Shown one piece after another: positions 26,122-35,430 of a DNA stretch of 59,384 nucleotides (position 1 is its first letter; each line of letters starts with the position of its first letter). Source of the DNA: Candidatus Methylomirabilis sp. (GTDB taxonomy: Bacteria; Methylomirabilota; Methylomirabilia; Methylomirabilales; Methylomirabilaceae); contig NZ_JAQUOY010000018.1 in NCBI RefSeq assembly GCF_028716865.1, positions 1-59,384 of the forward strand. Reading direction: 5' to 3'. The notes beneath the pieces are model-generated. The model was given only the letters and a program-made list of their open reading frames with translations. It ran no database searches and was not told where the DNA came from. Made by a program: the position numbers and the translations under genes.

Positions 26122-26158
26122 AAGGCAGCGGCGAAGAAGGCGACTAAGAAGAAGTAGT
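26108..26158 (+). CDS. Lys/Ala-rich mini-protein, 16 residues
   Basis: The frame reads MAAKKKAAAKKATKKK and stops. It has the same leader and first five codons as the 30-residue gene upstream, so it arose by duplication. Whether such a short basic peptide accumulates is unknown; it may be a truncated copy of a longer repeat protein. Confidence 0.45.
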
Positions 26159-26291
26159 TACACTGTACGGCCTTGGTGGCCGAATCGACCCCAATGAGCT
26201 GGATGTGAAACAGCTCGGCGTTGAGCGGCTTGGGGTTGATTGCCAGCAAAAGTCAGTCGGTTCTCATTACGGTGAAGATGGGCCGCTCACT

Positions 26292-26315
26292 GCTGGGGGG
26301 GCATTCCCCCCCAGC
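26292..26315 (+). terminator. Perfect 10-bp hairpin downstream of the mini-genes
   Basis: GCTGGGGGGG (26292-26301), CATT loop and CCCCCCCAGC (26306-26315) make a perfect stem. The following sequence CGTCATTATCATTATAATG is AT-rich but lacks a T-run. It is a plausible terminator for the preceding genes. Confidence 0.6.
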
Positions 26316-26713
26316 CGTCATTATCATTATAATGATCATATCTTAAGCTTCTGGACATCAGAGCTGAACGGTTGAATCAAACGCGTGTAACGTTGCAACT
26401 GAGGAGTTGGAAATTATTCATCAGAATGCCGGGAGGAAGTGATGGTTAAGTAGTCGGTCCTGCTATATCATTCATATTGTGCGTGAGGAACGTCTCTGAG
26501 TTCATCTTATTGATATCCAGAAATATCTCTCTGCTGAGGACCCCAGGAATCTCTATTCTGCGTGACAAGCGTTCTCGTTACCCCCCTCGCCGTTACGTCT
26601 ATCCTGCGATGACGAATTCCGCTTTCTGATCGCCGAGGTGCTATGGTTCTCGCATAGCCATGTGTACTGGTTGCGGTCACGGTCCTGCCGCATGCCATTC
26701 TAACCATCCGGAC

Positions 26714-26722
26714 TGGTATAAT
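26714..26722 (+). promoter_or_regulatory. Extended -10 promoter of the lptC-rpoN operon
   Basis: TGGTATAAT provides both the TG extension (26714-26715) and a perfect TATAAT (26717-26722). No good -35 is found, as expected for extended -10 promoters. It lies 119 bases before lptC. Confidence 0.5.
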
Positions 26723-26840
26723 GGCAGGGCCTTTCTTCTTCCTCGTCAGGATTACCTCAATGCGAAGAGAACGAAACCAGTAGATGACCGTTCCACATCT
26801 CTTTACATCATCTTCACTTTGTGCTATTAGGAAGACGGGA

Positions 26841-27452
26841 ATGCGAACGACTAGGTATGTATGGTTAGGATGGATCGTGGTGGTATCGGTAGCCGCATTT
26901 TTTGCTTTTGGGCCGGCCAACCGTACGTCATCGGCATTTGGGGAGGGAAAACCTGACCCCACGGCAGATGTCAAGATTACCAGGTTCCATCTAGTGGAAA
27001 CAAAGAACGGTAAGACGATCTGGGAAGTTTGGGGCGATCGCGGTGAGGTTTTTGAGAAGACAGGCATGGCGAAGGTGATGAAGACCACTAATCCGGTGAC
27101 CGTCATCCTCTATTCTGAGCAGGGCAAACTGACGGTCCGGTCGGATAGTGCCACGTTGAACACGCGGACGAAGAATATCCATATGGAGCGTAACGTGAGG
27201 GCGATTTCGGAGCAGGGTAATAGCCTGCAGACCCAGTCCCTGGACTGGTCGGCCAGGGACCATCGGGTGTACACTCGATCGCCTGTTACGTTAGTACGGG
27301 GCGGGCTGACGAGTTCGGGAGTGGGATTGGAGGCAGAGACCGATCTTGAACGTGTGAGATTTTTAAGTCGCGTACAGTCGCATCTGCTTCCCGGGAGTGC
27401 CGAGCTGGCGACTAAAGCCCGCTCTGGCTCGCAAAACGGAGGAACTCGATGA
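26841..27452 (+). CDS. lptC: LPS export protein LptC
   Basis: LptC is the single-pass inner-membrane protein that passes lipopolysaccharide from LptB2FG to LptA. The 203-residue product has a membrane helix (TTRYVWLGWIVVVSVAAFFAFG), then the beta-jellyroll: DVKITRFHLVETKNGKTIWEVWGDRGEVFE and VRSDSATLNTRTKNIHMERNVRA. The ATG at 26841 starts just before the helix; a frame from 26784 adds unsupported residues. Its last codons overlap the lptA start (ATGA). Confidence 0.9.
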   Translation: MRTTRYVWLGWIVVVSVAAFFAFGPANRTSSAFGEGKPDPTADVKITRFHLVETKNGKTIWEVWGDRGEVFEKTGMAKVMKTTNPVTVILYSEQGKLTVRSDSATLNTRTKNIHMERNVRAISEQGNSLQTQSLDWSARDHRVYTRSPVTLVRGGLTSSGVGLEAETDLERVRFLSRVQSHLLPGSAELATKARSGSQNGGTR

Positions 27453-28012
27453 ATTACCGCGGCTGGGCTACCACAGTTATTGTGCTGGTGAATCTTGTCT
27501 GGCTGGTCGGTTCTGCGCGCGCCCAGGAGCAGCAGAAAGGAAAGAACCCGATTACGATTACCTCTGATCGCTTGGAGGTCAACCGGAAGCTCCATTCTGC
27601 GGTCTATGTAGGGAACGTGATGGTTGATGACAAGGAGAAGGATCTGGTTATTCTCTCTGACACGATGGAGTTCCTCTTCGATGAGAAGATGGAGCGGATC
27701 GAAAAGGGAGTGGCCGCCGGCAACGTCAGGATCACCAAAGGGGAGAAAAAGGGCACCGGCGACCAGCTCGAGTTGTTTCGCGATGAAAACAGGGTAGTCC
27801 TCACAGGAGATCCCAGGGTCTGGCAAGATAACGATCTGATCACCGGAACGAAGGTTACCGTTTTCTTGAAGGAGGACAGGGCAATTGTTGAAGGCGGTCC
27901 CTCAAAGCGCGTAACGGCTATCCTGTACCCCAAGGCTGAGGGGGCGGAGCGGTCGAAGTCGGAAGCGCCGAGCAAGGCTGACCAACCGGCAGCGTCGAAG
28001 GGGGGTTCCTGA
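27449..28012 (+). CDS. lptA: LPS transport periplasmic protein LptA
   Basis: This 187-residue periplasmic protein bridges LptC and the outer-membrane LptD. It has a signal peptide (ATTVIVLVNLVWLVGSARAQ) and OstA-type strands PITITSDRLEVNRKLHSAVYVGNVMV and KGTGDQLELFRDENRVVLTGDPRVWQDNDLITGTKVTVFL. The tail is a disordered Glu/Ser/Ala/Lys-rich segment (GAERSKSEAPSKADQPAASK), longer than in E. coli. It is coupled to lptC by a four-base overlap and followed by lptB. Confidence 0.93.
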   Translation: MNYRGWATTVIVLVNLVWLVGSARAQEQQKGKNPITITSDRLEVNRKLHSAVYVGNVMVDDKEKDLVILSDTMEFLFDEKMERIEKGVAAGNVRITKGEKKGTGDQLELFRDENRVVLTGDPRVWQDNDLITGTKVTVFLKEDRAIVEGGPSKRVTAILYPKAEGAERSKSEAPSKADQPAASKGGS

Positions 28013-28018
28013 ATCGGG

Positions 28019-28744
28019 ATGGAGCGGACCCTTCGGGCAGACAACCTCGTTAAGTCGTTCAAGGGTCGAAAGGTCGTTGCAGGCGTTAGTATCAGCCTCG
28101 AAGCCGGGGAGGTAGTTGGCCTGCTGGGGCCCAATGGCGCCGGAAAGACGACGACCTTCTATATGGTCCTTGGGCTGTTGAAGCCTGATCTGGGTCGTGT
28201 CATGTTAAATGGGGAAGACGTCACCGATCTCCCAGTGTACAAACGGGCCCGTAAGGGTTTAGGGTTTCTTCCGCAGGAGCCCTCAATCTTCCGCAAACTT
28301 ACAGTGGAACAGAATGTGATGGCTATTCTCGAGATCCTGGACCTGTCAGAAGAAGAACGACGGGCACGGCTTGAGGGCCTTCTTCAGGAACTGGATCTCA
28401 CCCACCTCGCCAAGAGCAAGGCCTACACGCTATCAGGTGGCGAACGCCGCCGAGCGGAGATCACCAGGGCCCTTGTGACCTCTCCGGATTTCATGCTGCT
28501 GGACGAGCCGTTCGCGGGAATTGATCCTATCGCGATAGCCGATATCCAGGCTATCATTGCCCGGCTCAAAGTGAAGGGTGTTGGAGTGTTAATAACCGAT
28601 CACAATGTACGAGAGACCTTGCAGATTGTTGATCGCGCCTATCTGATCCATGAAGGCAAGGTGTTGGTCTCCGGCACCGCCAACGAGCTGGCATCAGACG
28701 AGCGGGCCAGGGAGATCTACCTGGGTGAACGGTTTAGCCTGTAA
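28019..28744 (+). CDS. lptB: LPS export ABC transporter ATP-binding protein LptB
   Basis: This 241-residue ABC ATPase powers LPS extraction with LptF and LptG, which are not in the window. Walker A is GPNGAGKTT (39-47), the signature is LSGGERRR, Walker B is [13 protein letters not shown] and the H-loop is TDHN. The segment [16 protein letters not shown] is characteristic of LptB. It begins six bases after lptA and ends two bases before rpoN, the widespread lptB-rpoN-hpf order. Confidence 0.96.
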   Translation: MERTLRADNLVKSFKGRKVVAGVSISLEAGEVVGLLGPNGAGKTTTFYMVLGLLKPDLGRVMLNGEDVTDLPVYKRARKGLGFLPQEPSIFRKLTVEQNVMAILEILDLSEEERRARLEGLLQELDLTHLAKSKAYTLSGGERRRAEITRALVTSPDFMLLDEPFAGIDPIAIADIQAIIARLKVKGVGVLITDHNVRETLQIVDRAYLIHEGKVLVSGTANELASDERAREIYLGERFSL

Positions 28745-28746
28745 GG

Positions 28747-30180
28747 ATGAACGCTATGGCCTTTGAAGCGAAACTCAGCCTACGACAGGCGCAGAAGATG
28801 GTTATGACGCCGATGCTGCAGCAGGCGATTAACCTCTTGCAGCTATCGCGGCTGGAATTGCTTCAGGCGGTACGGCAGGAGGTGGAGGAGAATCCTGTCC
28901 TGGAAGAGACAATAGAGGAAACGGAGGAGTTGGATGATGTACCGGCGTTGAAGTCCGTTGTCGAGGAGCCGACGATCGAACGTAATGGGGAAGGGCAGGT
29001 CGCAGAAATCGATTGGGAAAGTTATCTGCAGGACGCCTCAGACTATCGGCCATCTATCCAATACGAGTCGGTCGATCGGTTCGATAGCGAGAGCATGCTC
29101 ACCAGGCCTGGCTCCCTCCAGGACCATCTGCTCTTCCAGCTTCACCTGACCGTTAGAGATCAGGAACTCCTCAGACTGGGCTGCCTCATCGCCGGAGAGC
29201 TGGACGATAACGGATACCTTCGCAGCAGCATCGAGGAGCTGGCGTCGCTGGCTGGCGCTTCCGTGGAGTCGATGGAGTCGGCCCTTCGGCTTGTCCAGGG
29301 TTTTGATCCTGCCGGGGTGGGGGCGCGGGATCTTCAGGAATGCCTGCTCATTCAGCTTAGGACGCGACCGGAAGGACATGCGCTGGCTGAGGCCATTGTC
29401 GGCAATCATCTCCATGATCTGGAGCGCCACCGATTCGGAAAGATTGCGGCTGCGCTGGGGGTCTCGCTCAGCGAGGTGCAAGAAGCGGTGACGCTCATCG
29501 CTTCTTTGGAACCCAAACCAGGAAAGAACTACAGCAGTGAGGAGCCGCAATATATTACGCCTGATGTGTATATTCTCAAGGTCGATGGACGATTGGTGGT
29601 GGCGCTGAATGAAGACGGTCTTCCGCGCCTTCGAGTTAGTCGATATTATCGGCAGATCCTTTCCAAGCAAGCGCTTGCCCCTCGCGAGGCCCGTGGTTAC
29701 GTCGAAGAGAAGATGCGCTCTGCCCTCTGGTTCATCCGGAGCATTGAACAGCGGAAACGGACGCTTATCAAGGTCACCGAAAGCCTGGTGAAATACCAGA
29801 GGGATTTCTTCGAGTTCGGGATCTCCCACCTCAAGCCCCTGACGCTGCGCGAAGTGGCCGATGATATCTCGATGCATGAGTCTACCATCAGTCGCGTGAC
29901 CACGAACAAGCATGTCCAGACTCCGCAGGGACTGTTTGGGCTGAAATACTTTTTTCACCGTGGTGTGTCATCAACCGTTGGTGAAGCCGTCTCTTCTCGA
30001 AGGGTGAAGGACATGGTTCGGCGATACTTGACGGAAGAAGACTCTCACAAACCGCTGAGTGACCAGAAGATCGTGGAGATCCTAGCGAGGGTTCACGGGG
30101 TCGAGATCGCCCGTCGAACCGTAGCCAAGTATCGTGGTCAGCTCAAGATCCCCTCATCCAATCAACGTCGCTACGTGTAA
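28747..30180 (+). CDS. rpoN: RNA polymerase sigma-54 factor
   Basis: Sigma-54 directs RNA polymerase to -24/-12 promoters that need AAA+ activators. The 477-residue protein has the Gln/Leu-rich region I (SLRQAQKMVMTPMLQQAINLLQLSRLEL), an acidic region II (EETIEETEELDD), the core-binding and HTH parts (LREVADDISMHESTISRVTTNK) and the RpoN box ARRTVAKYR near the end. No -24/-12 promoter was recognised by eye in the window. Transcribed with lptB and hpf. Confidence 0.96.
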   Translation: MNAMAFEAKLSLRQAQKMVMTPMLQQAINLLQLSRLELLQAVRQEVEENPVLEETIEETEELDDVPALKSVVEEPTIERNGEGQVAEIDWESYLQDASDYRPSIQYESVDRFDSESMLTRPGSLQDHLLFQLHLTVRDQELLRLGCLIAGELDDNGYLRSSIEELASLAGASVESMESALRLVQGFDPAGVGARDLQECLLIQLRTRPEGHALAEAIVGNHLHDLERHRFGKIAAALGVSLSEVQEAVTLIASLEPKPGKNYSSEEPQYITPDVYILKVDGRLVVALNEDGLPRLRVSRYYRQILSKQALAPREARGYVEEKMRSALWFIRSIEQRKRTLIKVTESLVKYQRDFFEFGISHLKPLTLREVADDISMHESTISRVTTNKHVQTPQGLFGLKYFFHRGVSSTVGEAVSSRRVKDMVRRYLTEEDSHKPLSDQKIVEILARVHGVEIARRTVAKYRGQLKIPSSNQRRYV

Positions 30181-30222
30181 GACGGTGTACAGGCATCTCA
30201 CTCTCTGTCGAGGAGTCAACTG

Positions 30223-30765
30223 ATGCAGATTACCATTACGACACGCAATATCGAGAACACTGAAGCTCTCAAACGTTACGCGGAGGAGAAGATCGCCCGT
30301 CTGCAGAAGTTCGTGGATCAGATTACCTCAGTCCATATCATCCTCTCAGTCGAGAAGCATCGACAGATCGCGGAGGTGACGCTCCACGTACGAGAGCTGA
30401 CCATCCGGGGAGAAGAATCAAGCACTGATCTGTATTCCGCCATTGACCTCGTGGCCGATAAGATCGAACGTCAGATCCTTCGCTATAAGGAGAAGATTGT
30501 CGACCACTCCGGTCGGGGCTTGGGCCGGTTGCGGTCTAAGGAAGAGACGGTGTCTGCAGAGGCTGAGCCCTCCTGGGAAGAGGGCCCCCGCATCGTCAAG
30601 ACCAAGCATTTCGCCATGAAACCGCTATCTCCTGATGAGGCCGCCATACAGATGGACTTGGTAGGCCACAATTTTTTTGTGTTCCGAAATGCTCGGACAC
30701 AGGAGGTTAATGTCCTGTATCGACGACGTGATGGGGATTATGGCTTGATCGAACCCAGGAGTTGA
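30223..30765 (+). CDS. hpf: Ribosome hibernation promoting factor, long form
   Basis: The 180-residue length and two-domain structure identify the long HPF, which dimerises 70S ribosomes to inactive 100S particles. The N-terminal RaiA/YfiA domain reads MQITITTRNIENTEALKRYAEEKI and continues to about residue 105; the C-terminal dimerisation domain has IVKTKHFAMKPLSPDEAAIQMDLVGHNFFVFRNA and VLYRRRDGDYGLIEP. It follows rpoN by 42 bases, the usual place. Confidence 0.95.
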   Translation: MQITITTRNIENTEALKRYAEEKIARLQKFVDQITSVHIILSVEKHRQIAEVTLHVRELTIRGEESSTDLYSAIDLVADKIERQILRYKEKIVDHSGRGLGRLRSKEETVSAEAEPSWEEGPRIVKTKHFAMKPLSPDEAAIQMDLVGHNFFVFRNARTQEVNVLYRRRDGDYGLIEPRS

Positions 30766-30782
30766 GCGCTCTTACCTGTAAG

Positions 30783-30845
30783 CGTCAGGCGTGAGGGTAA
30801 GGTGTGGAGGGATGGTCTTTTCACCTCTTACGCTTCACGCTCACG
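30783..30845. repeat. REP-like imperfect inverted repeat between hpf and rapZ
   Basis: CGTCAGGCGTGAGGGTAAG (30783-30801) and CTTACGCTTCACGCTCACG (30827-30845) are imperfect reverse complements separated by 25 bases. The layout is that of an intergenic REP element; it may also attenuate transcription between hpf and rapZ. Confidence 0.5.
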
Positions 30846-30964
30846 AATGTGTTTGCTGAAAGTCGATGGGATAGCTGAACACTTAGTTGTAGACACGTCG
30901 ATATTGCTCCGAAGATTCGGTGACAGGGTAGTCATGTGATGGCGAATGCAAAGGGTGCGATGCG

Positions 30965-31831
30965 GTGAAGGCGGCCGAGGTTGTGATTATTACCGGTGTA
31001 TCCGGGGCCGGTAAGAGTCAGGCGATTAAGTGTTTAGAGGACATTGGCTTTTTCTGTATCGATAACCTACCGACTACATTAATCCCCACCTTCGTTCGGC
31101 TCTGCACGCAATCTGAGCATGCGATCGAGCGGGTTGCCCTTGTCATCGACGTTCGGGAGGGAGAGTTTCTGGCCCCGGTGTTCGACATCCTGGCGATGCT
31201 TCGGGCTGACGGGCATACCGTCAAGATTGTTTTCCTGGACGCAAGCAATGAGGTCCTTGTGCGGCGCTTTAGCGAGAGTCGACGCCCACACCCCCTTGCG
31301 GCCGGAAAGTCGGTCCTGTCAGGGATCGCGGCGGAGCGACAGTTGTTGACTCGCCTCCGTGATGAGGCGAATCTCACTATTGATACGAGCAGTCTGACCA
31401 TTCATGACCTGAAGCGGTTCCTTTCGCAGGCATTCGTCATGGAGCGGCCCACAGCCAAGATTGCCCTCTCCCTGGTCTCTTTCGGCTATAAACATGGACT
31501 GCCCTTTGACGCCGATCTGATCTTTGATACTCGGTTCCTACCCAGCCCTCACTTTATCGATGACCTGCGGCCACTGACCGGACTTGATTCCAGGATCGGC
31601 GAGTTTCTCATGCGGGCTTCTGTAACCACGCCTTACCTTGAGCGTCTGATGGATTTGCTTGACTTTGTGACCCCTCTCTGTGAGGAGGAAGGGCGTGCCT
31701 ATCTGACCATCGCGATCGGCTGCACCGGTGGCCGTCATCGTTCGGTCTTTCTGGTGGAACAGCTTGCCGGCCATTTTCGGGAGTGCGGCTATCTGATCAA
31801 CGTCCGACACCGTGACATCGAAAGAGCCTGA
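30965..31831 (+). CDS. rapZ: RNase adapter protein RapZ (P-loop, YvcJ family)
   Basis: This 288-residue P-loop protein belongs to the RapZ/YvcJ family, which in E. coli controls GlmZ small RNA decay and elsewhere affects envelope sugar metabolism. Walker A is TGVSGAGKSQA (10-20), followed by EDIGFFCIDNLP, and the C-terminal signature is AIGCTGGRHRSVFLVEQLA with HRD at the end. It starts with GTG at 30965. It lies downstream of rpoN-hpf, a common order. The nucleotide-dependent partner in this organism is unknown. Confidence 0.94.
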   Translation: MKAAEVVIITGVSGAGKSQAIKCLEDIGFFCIDNLPTTLIPTFVRLCTQSEHAIERVALVIDVREGEFLAPVFDILAMLRADGHTVKIVFLDASNEVLVRRFSESRRPHPLAAGKSVLSGIAAERQLLTRLRDEANLTIDTSSLTIHDLKRFLSQAFVMERPTAKIALSLVSFGYKHGLPFDADLIFDTRFLPSPHFIDDLRPLTGLDSRIGEFLMRASVTTPYLERLMDLLDFVTPLCEEEGRAYLTIAIGCTGGRHRSVFLVEQLAGHFRECGYLINVRHRDIERA

Positions 31832-31933
31832 TCATGCGCTCAGCCTGTGCAAACTAGGGGAGAGCGTGTAGGCGACGCAGGATTCCTCGACCAGGATCTC
31901 CAAGGAAGGGATCTGACCGATGGGGGTTGGGGG

Positions 31934-32728
31934 ATGCCTTACACAGGCCGACTTCTGAGGATGGACGTTGCTACCGGCCCCACCAACATGGGGGTTGACG
32001 AAGCGCTTGCCACCCTATGCCGCGAGAGTGCCACCCTGCGCTTTTACGCATGGGAGGCTCCGACGCTTTCCATCGGTTACTCTCAGCGCAGCAATGACAT
32101 CGATCCGTCGGCCTGCCGCAAATCCACGGTGTATCTGGTACGCCGTCCTACGGGCGGTCGAGCTGTACTCCACCGGCAGGAGTTGACTTACAGCCTGGTT
32201 CTTCCCCTGCGTCCACCCTGGACGAAGATCTCGATCGTAGAGAGTTACCGCCAGATCAATGCCTGCCTGCTTCGGGGCCTTGAACTGCTCGGTCTGGAGG
32301 TACGGGTTGGGCGCCGCCCAAGACCCGTTGATGGTGCGCTGTCGGCGTTCTGTTTTTCGGCCATCTCGCAATATGAGGTTTTGGTGGGCAGGAAAAAGGT
32401 GATCGGCTCCGCGCAGCGGCGATTTCCCACGGCACTTCTCCAGCAGGGAAGTATCCTGTTGGATTTCGACCCTGTCGGTATCCTTGATCTTCTGCGTCCC
32501 ACCGAGCGGGCTGCCGCCGCCGATGCTCTCGGGACAGTGGGCTCACTGCGGGAAGCGCTGGGACGGCTTCCTCATCGCCTGGAAGTAGAGACGGCGATCA
32601 GGAACGGCTTTGCTGAGGAGATGGGGGTCGAATTCGTGGAAGGTGAGCTTCGGCCAGAGGAGTTGCGGCTATCCGTGGAGTTAGCCACCACCCGCTATGG
32701 CTCAGAGGACTGGACCTTCCGTCGTTGA
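31934..32728 (+). CDS. lipM: Lipoyl-octanoyl transferase of the LipM / lipoate-protein ligase family
   Basis: This 264-residue protein of the BPL/LPL fold probably transfers octanoyl or lipoyl groups to carrier proteins. It has RRPTGGRAVLH, the ligand-binding loop, and CFSAISQYEVLVGRKKVIGSAQRR, where the Cys aligns with the catalytic Cys of LipM octanoyltransferases and the Lys in GRKKVIG binds the acyl-adenylate in ligases. LipM is therefore preferred over LplA. The start at 31934 (MPYTGRLLRMDVATGPTNMG) matches the family N-terminus; a longer frame from 31847 lacks support. Confidence 0.82.
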   Translation: MPYTGRLLRMDVATGPTNMGVDEALATLCRESATLRFYAWEAPTLSIGYSQRSNDIDPSACRKSTVYLVRRPTGGRAVLHRQELTYSLVLPLRPPWTKISIVESYRQINACLLRGLELLGLEVRVGRRPRPVDGALSAFCFSAISQYEVLVGRKKVIGSAQRRFPTALLQQGSILLDFDPVGILDLLRPTERAAAADALGTVGSLREALGRLPHRLEVETAIRNGFAEEMGVEFVEGELRPEELRLSVELATTRYGSEDWTFRR

Positions 32729-32982
32729 TAGCGTGTGGGATCAACCTTGACAGTTTCCTTGAGCCTTTGCTACGGTATCGTTGTAACGTTATACTCGAAT
32801 CTGTAAAAGCGTGTGCGCCACGAGAGTGCGGGTAGTGAGTAGTAAGAAGTGGAAGGGCATTCAAAGGGTGATAGCTCGGAGCCAGTCAGCTCCACAGGAA
32901 GAGAAGAGTGGTTGAGCACGGCAGACGCGGTCAAAAGGCGTCGACGGAAGTCACGCCGGGTTTCAAAGGGCCAAAAGCTCTC
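32729..32982. other. Leader region of the pgsA-plsY-lysC operon
   Basis: No gene is seen. A TTGACA box at 32747-32752 with TACGGT at 32771-32776 gives a possible promoter. The in-frame extension of pgsA back to 32908 lacks conserved residues. Confidence 0.35.
32747..32776 (+). promoter_or_regulatory. Putative promoter upstream of pgsA
   Basis: TTGACA (32747-32752) is followed after 18 bases by TACGGT (32771-32776). The -35 is perfect and the -10 weak. It is the only reasonable pair between lipM and pgsA. Confidence 0.4.
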
Positions 32983-33531
32983 ATGAACCTGCCCAACAAG
33001 CTCACGCTGGGCCGAATCTTTCTGGTTCCTATTATCATCGTATTCCTGGTCGTGGGGGAGAAAGTCCCCAATTACACCGCCGGTGTCATCTTTCTCGCCG
33101 CGGTCTTGACCGACTGGCTGGATGGCCGGATCGCCCGGAACACGCGGCAGGTGACGACGTTGGGCAAGTTGCTCGACCCTATCGCCGATAAGCTGCTCAT
33201 CTCAACCGCGCTCATTGCGCTAGTGCAGGTGGGCCGCGCACCGGCCTGGATGGTTGTTCTGATTGTGGGTCGTGAACTGGCCATCACCGGGCTCAGGACG
33301 GTTGCGGCCTCACAGAGCGTCATTATCCACGCCAGCGACTTCGGAAAGCATAAGATGCTTGCAGAGGTGGCGGCGGTAACCTTCTTGATCCTCGACTGGC
33401 CTGCGCAGTGGAGTTTTATGACGATTCCCTCCCTGGGGGTTCTCTGCCTGTGGGGGGCGGTTGTGTTGAGCATTGTCTCGGGTGTCGATTATTTCTTGAA
33501 GTTCTGGAAGGTTATCGATCTGAGCCGATAA
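32983..33531 (+). CDS. pgsA: CDP-diacylglycerol--glycerol-3-phosphate 3-phosphatidyltransferase
   Basis: PgsA makes phosphatidylglycerol phosphate, the precursor of phosphatidylglycerol, in the inner membrane. The CDP-alcohol phosphotransferase motif D-G-x2-A-R-x8-G-x3-D-x3-D is complete in DGRIARNTRQVTTLGKLLDP and the following IAD. The start MNLPNKLTLGRIFLVP at 32983 is the family N-terminus; the frame is open back to 32908. Five or more membrane helices and a length of 182 residues are normal. A second, paralogous gene lies at 51861. Confidence 0.92.
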   Translation: MNLPNKLTLGRIFLVPIIIVFLVVGEKVPNYTAGVIFLAAVLTDWLDGRIARNTRQVTTLGKLLDPIADKLLISTALIALVQVGRAPAWMVVLIVGRELAITGLRTVAASQSVIIHASDFGKHKMLAEVAAVTFLILDWPAQWSFMTIPSLGVLCLWGAVVLSIVSGVDYFLKFWKVIDLSR

Positions 33532-33553
33532 ACCTTTTGGTATCTGGAGGGCG

Positions 33554-34186
33554 ATGAGCGTACACTTGTGGCTCGTTCCGCTGGGGTATCTTGCGGGCTC
33601 TATCCCGTTCGGTCTCCTGATCGCCAAGGCATCGAAAGGAGTGGATGTACGGAAAGCCGGGAGCGGCAATATCGGCGCCACCAATGTCCTTCGCGTTGTG
33701 GGCTCTGGAGCCGGCGCTCTTACCCTTGCCCTGGACGCGTTGAAAGGGTGGGCGCCGGTTGCTTTAAGTAAGCTCCTTGGCGCGCCGGAGTTGCTCATTG
33801 CTACGGTGGGGCTGGCTGCATTTCTGGGGCATCTGTATCCGCTCTTTCTCGGCTTTCGTGGGGGAAAGGGAGTCGCCACCGCCCTGGGGGTCCTGCTTGC
33901 GCTGTTTGCAAAGATCGCGTTGCTGATCGTGGGTGTCTGGTTCTTGATTGCCGCCCTTTTTCGCTATTCGTCTCTTGCCGCCCTCACTGCCTCCATCGCG
34001 TGCCCCCTTTTCGTGTGGGCCCTTGATGGCCGACCGGCCTATGTGGGACTGGCGATCATTATCTGCGGTTTGATCCTCATCCGGCACCGCGAGAACCTGG
34101 GGCGTCTTATGGCTGGGGAAGAGGGCAAGATCGGACAAAAACTGCAAGAAGCGGATCTGCCTCGGCATGATCGGCTTGCCTTGTAG
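33554..34186 (+). CDS. plsY: Acyl-phosphate glycerol-3-phosphate acyltransferase PlsY
   Basis: PlsY is the polytopic membrane enzyme that acylates glycerol-3-phosphate from acyl phosphate, the first step of phospholipid synthesis. Its three cytoplasmic motifs are visible: GSGNIGATNVLR, FLGFRGGKGVATALG and HRENLGRLMAGEE. The 210-residue length and about five membrane helices are normal. It follows pgsA, so the two phospholipid genes are together, and it ends ten bases before lysC. Confidence 0.95.
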   Translation: MSVHLWLVPLGYLAGSIPFGLLIAKASKGVDVRKAGSGNIGATNVLRVVGSGAGALTLALDALKGWAPVALSKLLGAPELLIATVGLAAFLGHLYPLFLGFRGGKGVATALGVLLALFAKIALLIVGVWFLIAALFRYSSLAALTASIACPLFVWALDGRPAYVGLAIIICGLILIRHRENLGRLMAGEEGKIGQKLQEADLPRHDRLAL

Positions 34187-34195
34187 GAGCGAAAT

Positions 34196-35428
34196 ATGTC
34201 TCTCATCGTTCAGAAATACGGCGGTAGTTCCGTCGCGGATGTGGAGCGGATCAAGCAGGTGGCCCGCCGGGTGGTAGAGACGAAGATCCAGGGAAATGAC
34301 TTGGTCGTGGTGGTCTCAGCTATGGCCGGAGAGACAGACCGCCTGTTACGCCTTGCCGCCCAGATTTCCGATGCGCCGGATGAACGGGAACTTGACGTCA
34401 TCGTGGCCACGGGGGAACAGATCTCGATCGGTCTCCTGTCACTGGCCATCCAACAGCATGGGCACAAGGCCCGTTCTTTTACCGGGAGCCAGGTCAGGAT
34501 CCAGACCGATACCGCCTACACCAAAGCAAAGATTGTGAGTGTCGAGGTTGATCGGGCACAACAGGCGCTGCGGGAAGGAGCCGTCGTTATCGTCGCCGGG
34601 TTCCAGGGGGTGACGGCGGAAGATGACGTGACAACGCTCGGGCGTGGCGGATCAGACCTGACGGCGGTAGCCATGGCGGCGGCCCTGAAGGCCGACCTCT
34701 GCGAGATTTATACCGATGTGGAAGGGGTCTATACCGCTGACCCGAATATTGTTCCGGAGGCGAGGAAGCTCGAAAAGATCTCCTACGATGAGATGCTCGA
34801 GATGGCCAGCCTCGGGGCAAAGGTGCTTCAGGCCCGGTCGGTAGAGTATGCCAAAAATTACGCCGTGCCGGTTCATGTTCGTTCCAGTTTCAATGCAAGC
34901 CAGGGGACGCTGGTGGTCCAGGAGGATGCGGAGATGGAGAAGGTGGTGGTCTCGGGGATCGCCTGCGACAAGAACGAGGCGAAGATCACCGTACTGCGCG
35001 TAGCGGATCGGCCGGGGATCGCGGCCAAGCTGTTCGGCCGTGTCGCGGAAGCCAACATTGTAGTGGATATGATCGTCCAGAACATCAGTCAGGATGGGAC
35101 CACTGATATCTCGTTCACGGTCCCGAAGTCGGACTTCCCGAAGGCGATGTGGCTTGTGAACGGACTGGCCGAGGAGATCGGCGCTCAGCAGGTTGAGGGT
35201 GACGACAAAATCGCCAAGGTCTCCATCGTTGGGGTGGGGATGCGGACTCACTCCGGGGTGGCGGCGAGGATGTTTGAGGCCCTGGCGCGCGAGAACATTA
35301 ACATCATGATGATTAGCACCTCTGAGATCAAGGTCTCCTGCGTCATCGATGCGAAATATGGCGAGCTGGCTGTCCGGATTCTGCATGAGATCTTCGGCCT
35401 GGCCGGGCGTACCGTAGTCGGGGAATAG
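34196..35428 (+). CDS. lysC: Aspartate kinase
   Basis: This 410-residue aspartokinase starts the lysine/threonine/methionine pathway. The catalytic domain has [13 protein letters not shown] (8-20), [26 protein letters not shown] and [11 protein letters not shown]. Two ACT domains follow: [17 protein letters not shown] and [34 protein letters not shown], which bind feedback inhibitors such as lysine and threonine. It is the monofunctional type without homoserine dehydrogenase. Confidence 0.96.
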   Translation: MSLIVQKYGGSSVADVERIKQVARRVVETKIQGNDLVVVVSAMAGETDRLLRLAAQISDAPDERELDVIVATGEQISIGLLSLAIQQHGHKARSFTGSQVRIQTDTAYTKAKIVSVEVDRAQQALREGAVVIVAGFQGVTAEDDVTTLGRGGSDLTAVAMAAALKADLCEIYTDVEGVYTADPNIVPEARKLEKISYDEMLEMASLGAKVLQARSVEYAKNYAVPVHVRSSFNASQGTLVVQEDAEMEKVVVSGIACDKNEAKITVLRVADRPGIAAKLFGRVAEANIVVDMIVQNISQDGTTDISFTVPKSDFPKAMWLVNGLAEEIGAQQVEGDDKIAKVSIVGVGMRTHSGVAARMFEALARENINIMMISTSEIKVSCVIDAKYGELAVRILHEIFGLAGRTVVGE

Positions 35429-35430
35429 TT

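Larger units (their letters stand above)
26159..26840. other. Long intergenic region upstream of lptC
   Basis: About 680 bases carry no supported gene. They hold a G/C-tract hairpin (26292-26315), an AT-rich imperfect palindrome (about 26318-26342) and an extended -10 promoter (26714-26722). A 199-codon minus-strand frame (26507-27106) overlaps lptC antisense and shows no family features. Confidence 0.4.

Noticed and set aside
25946-26315. CRISPR-like array
   Set aside because: Only two copies of a 35-bp repeat exist and they contain gene starts, so this is a gene duplication.
26507-27106. 199-codon minus-strand frame upstream of and inside lptC
   Set aside because: It runs antisense through lptC, with no recognisable motif and no ribosome site; lptC is the clear gene.
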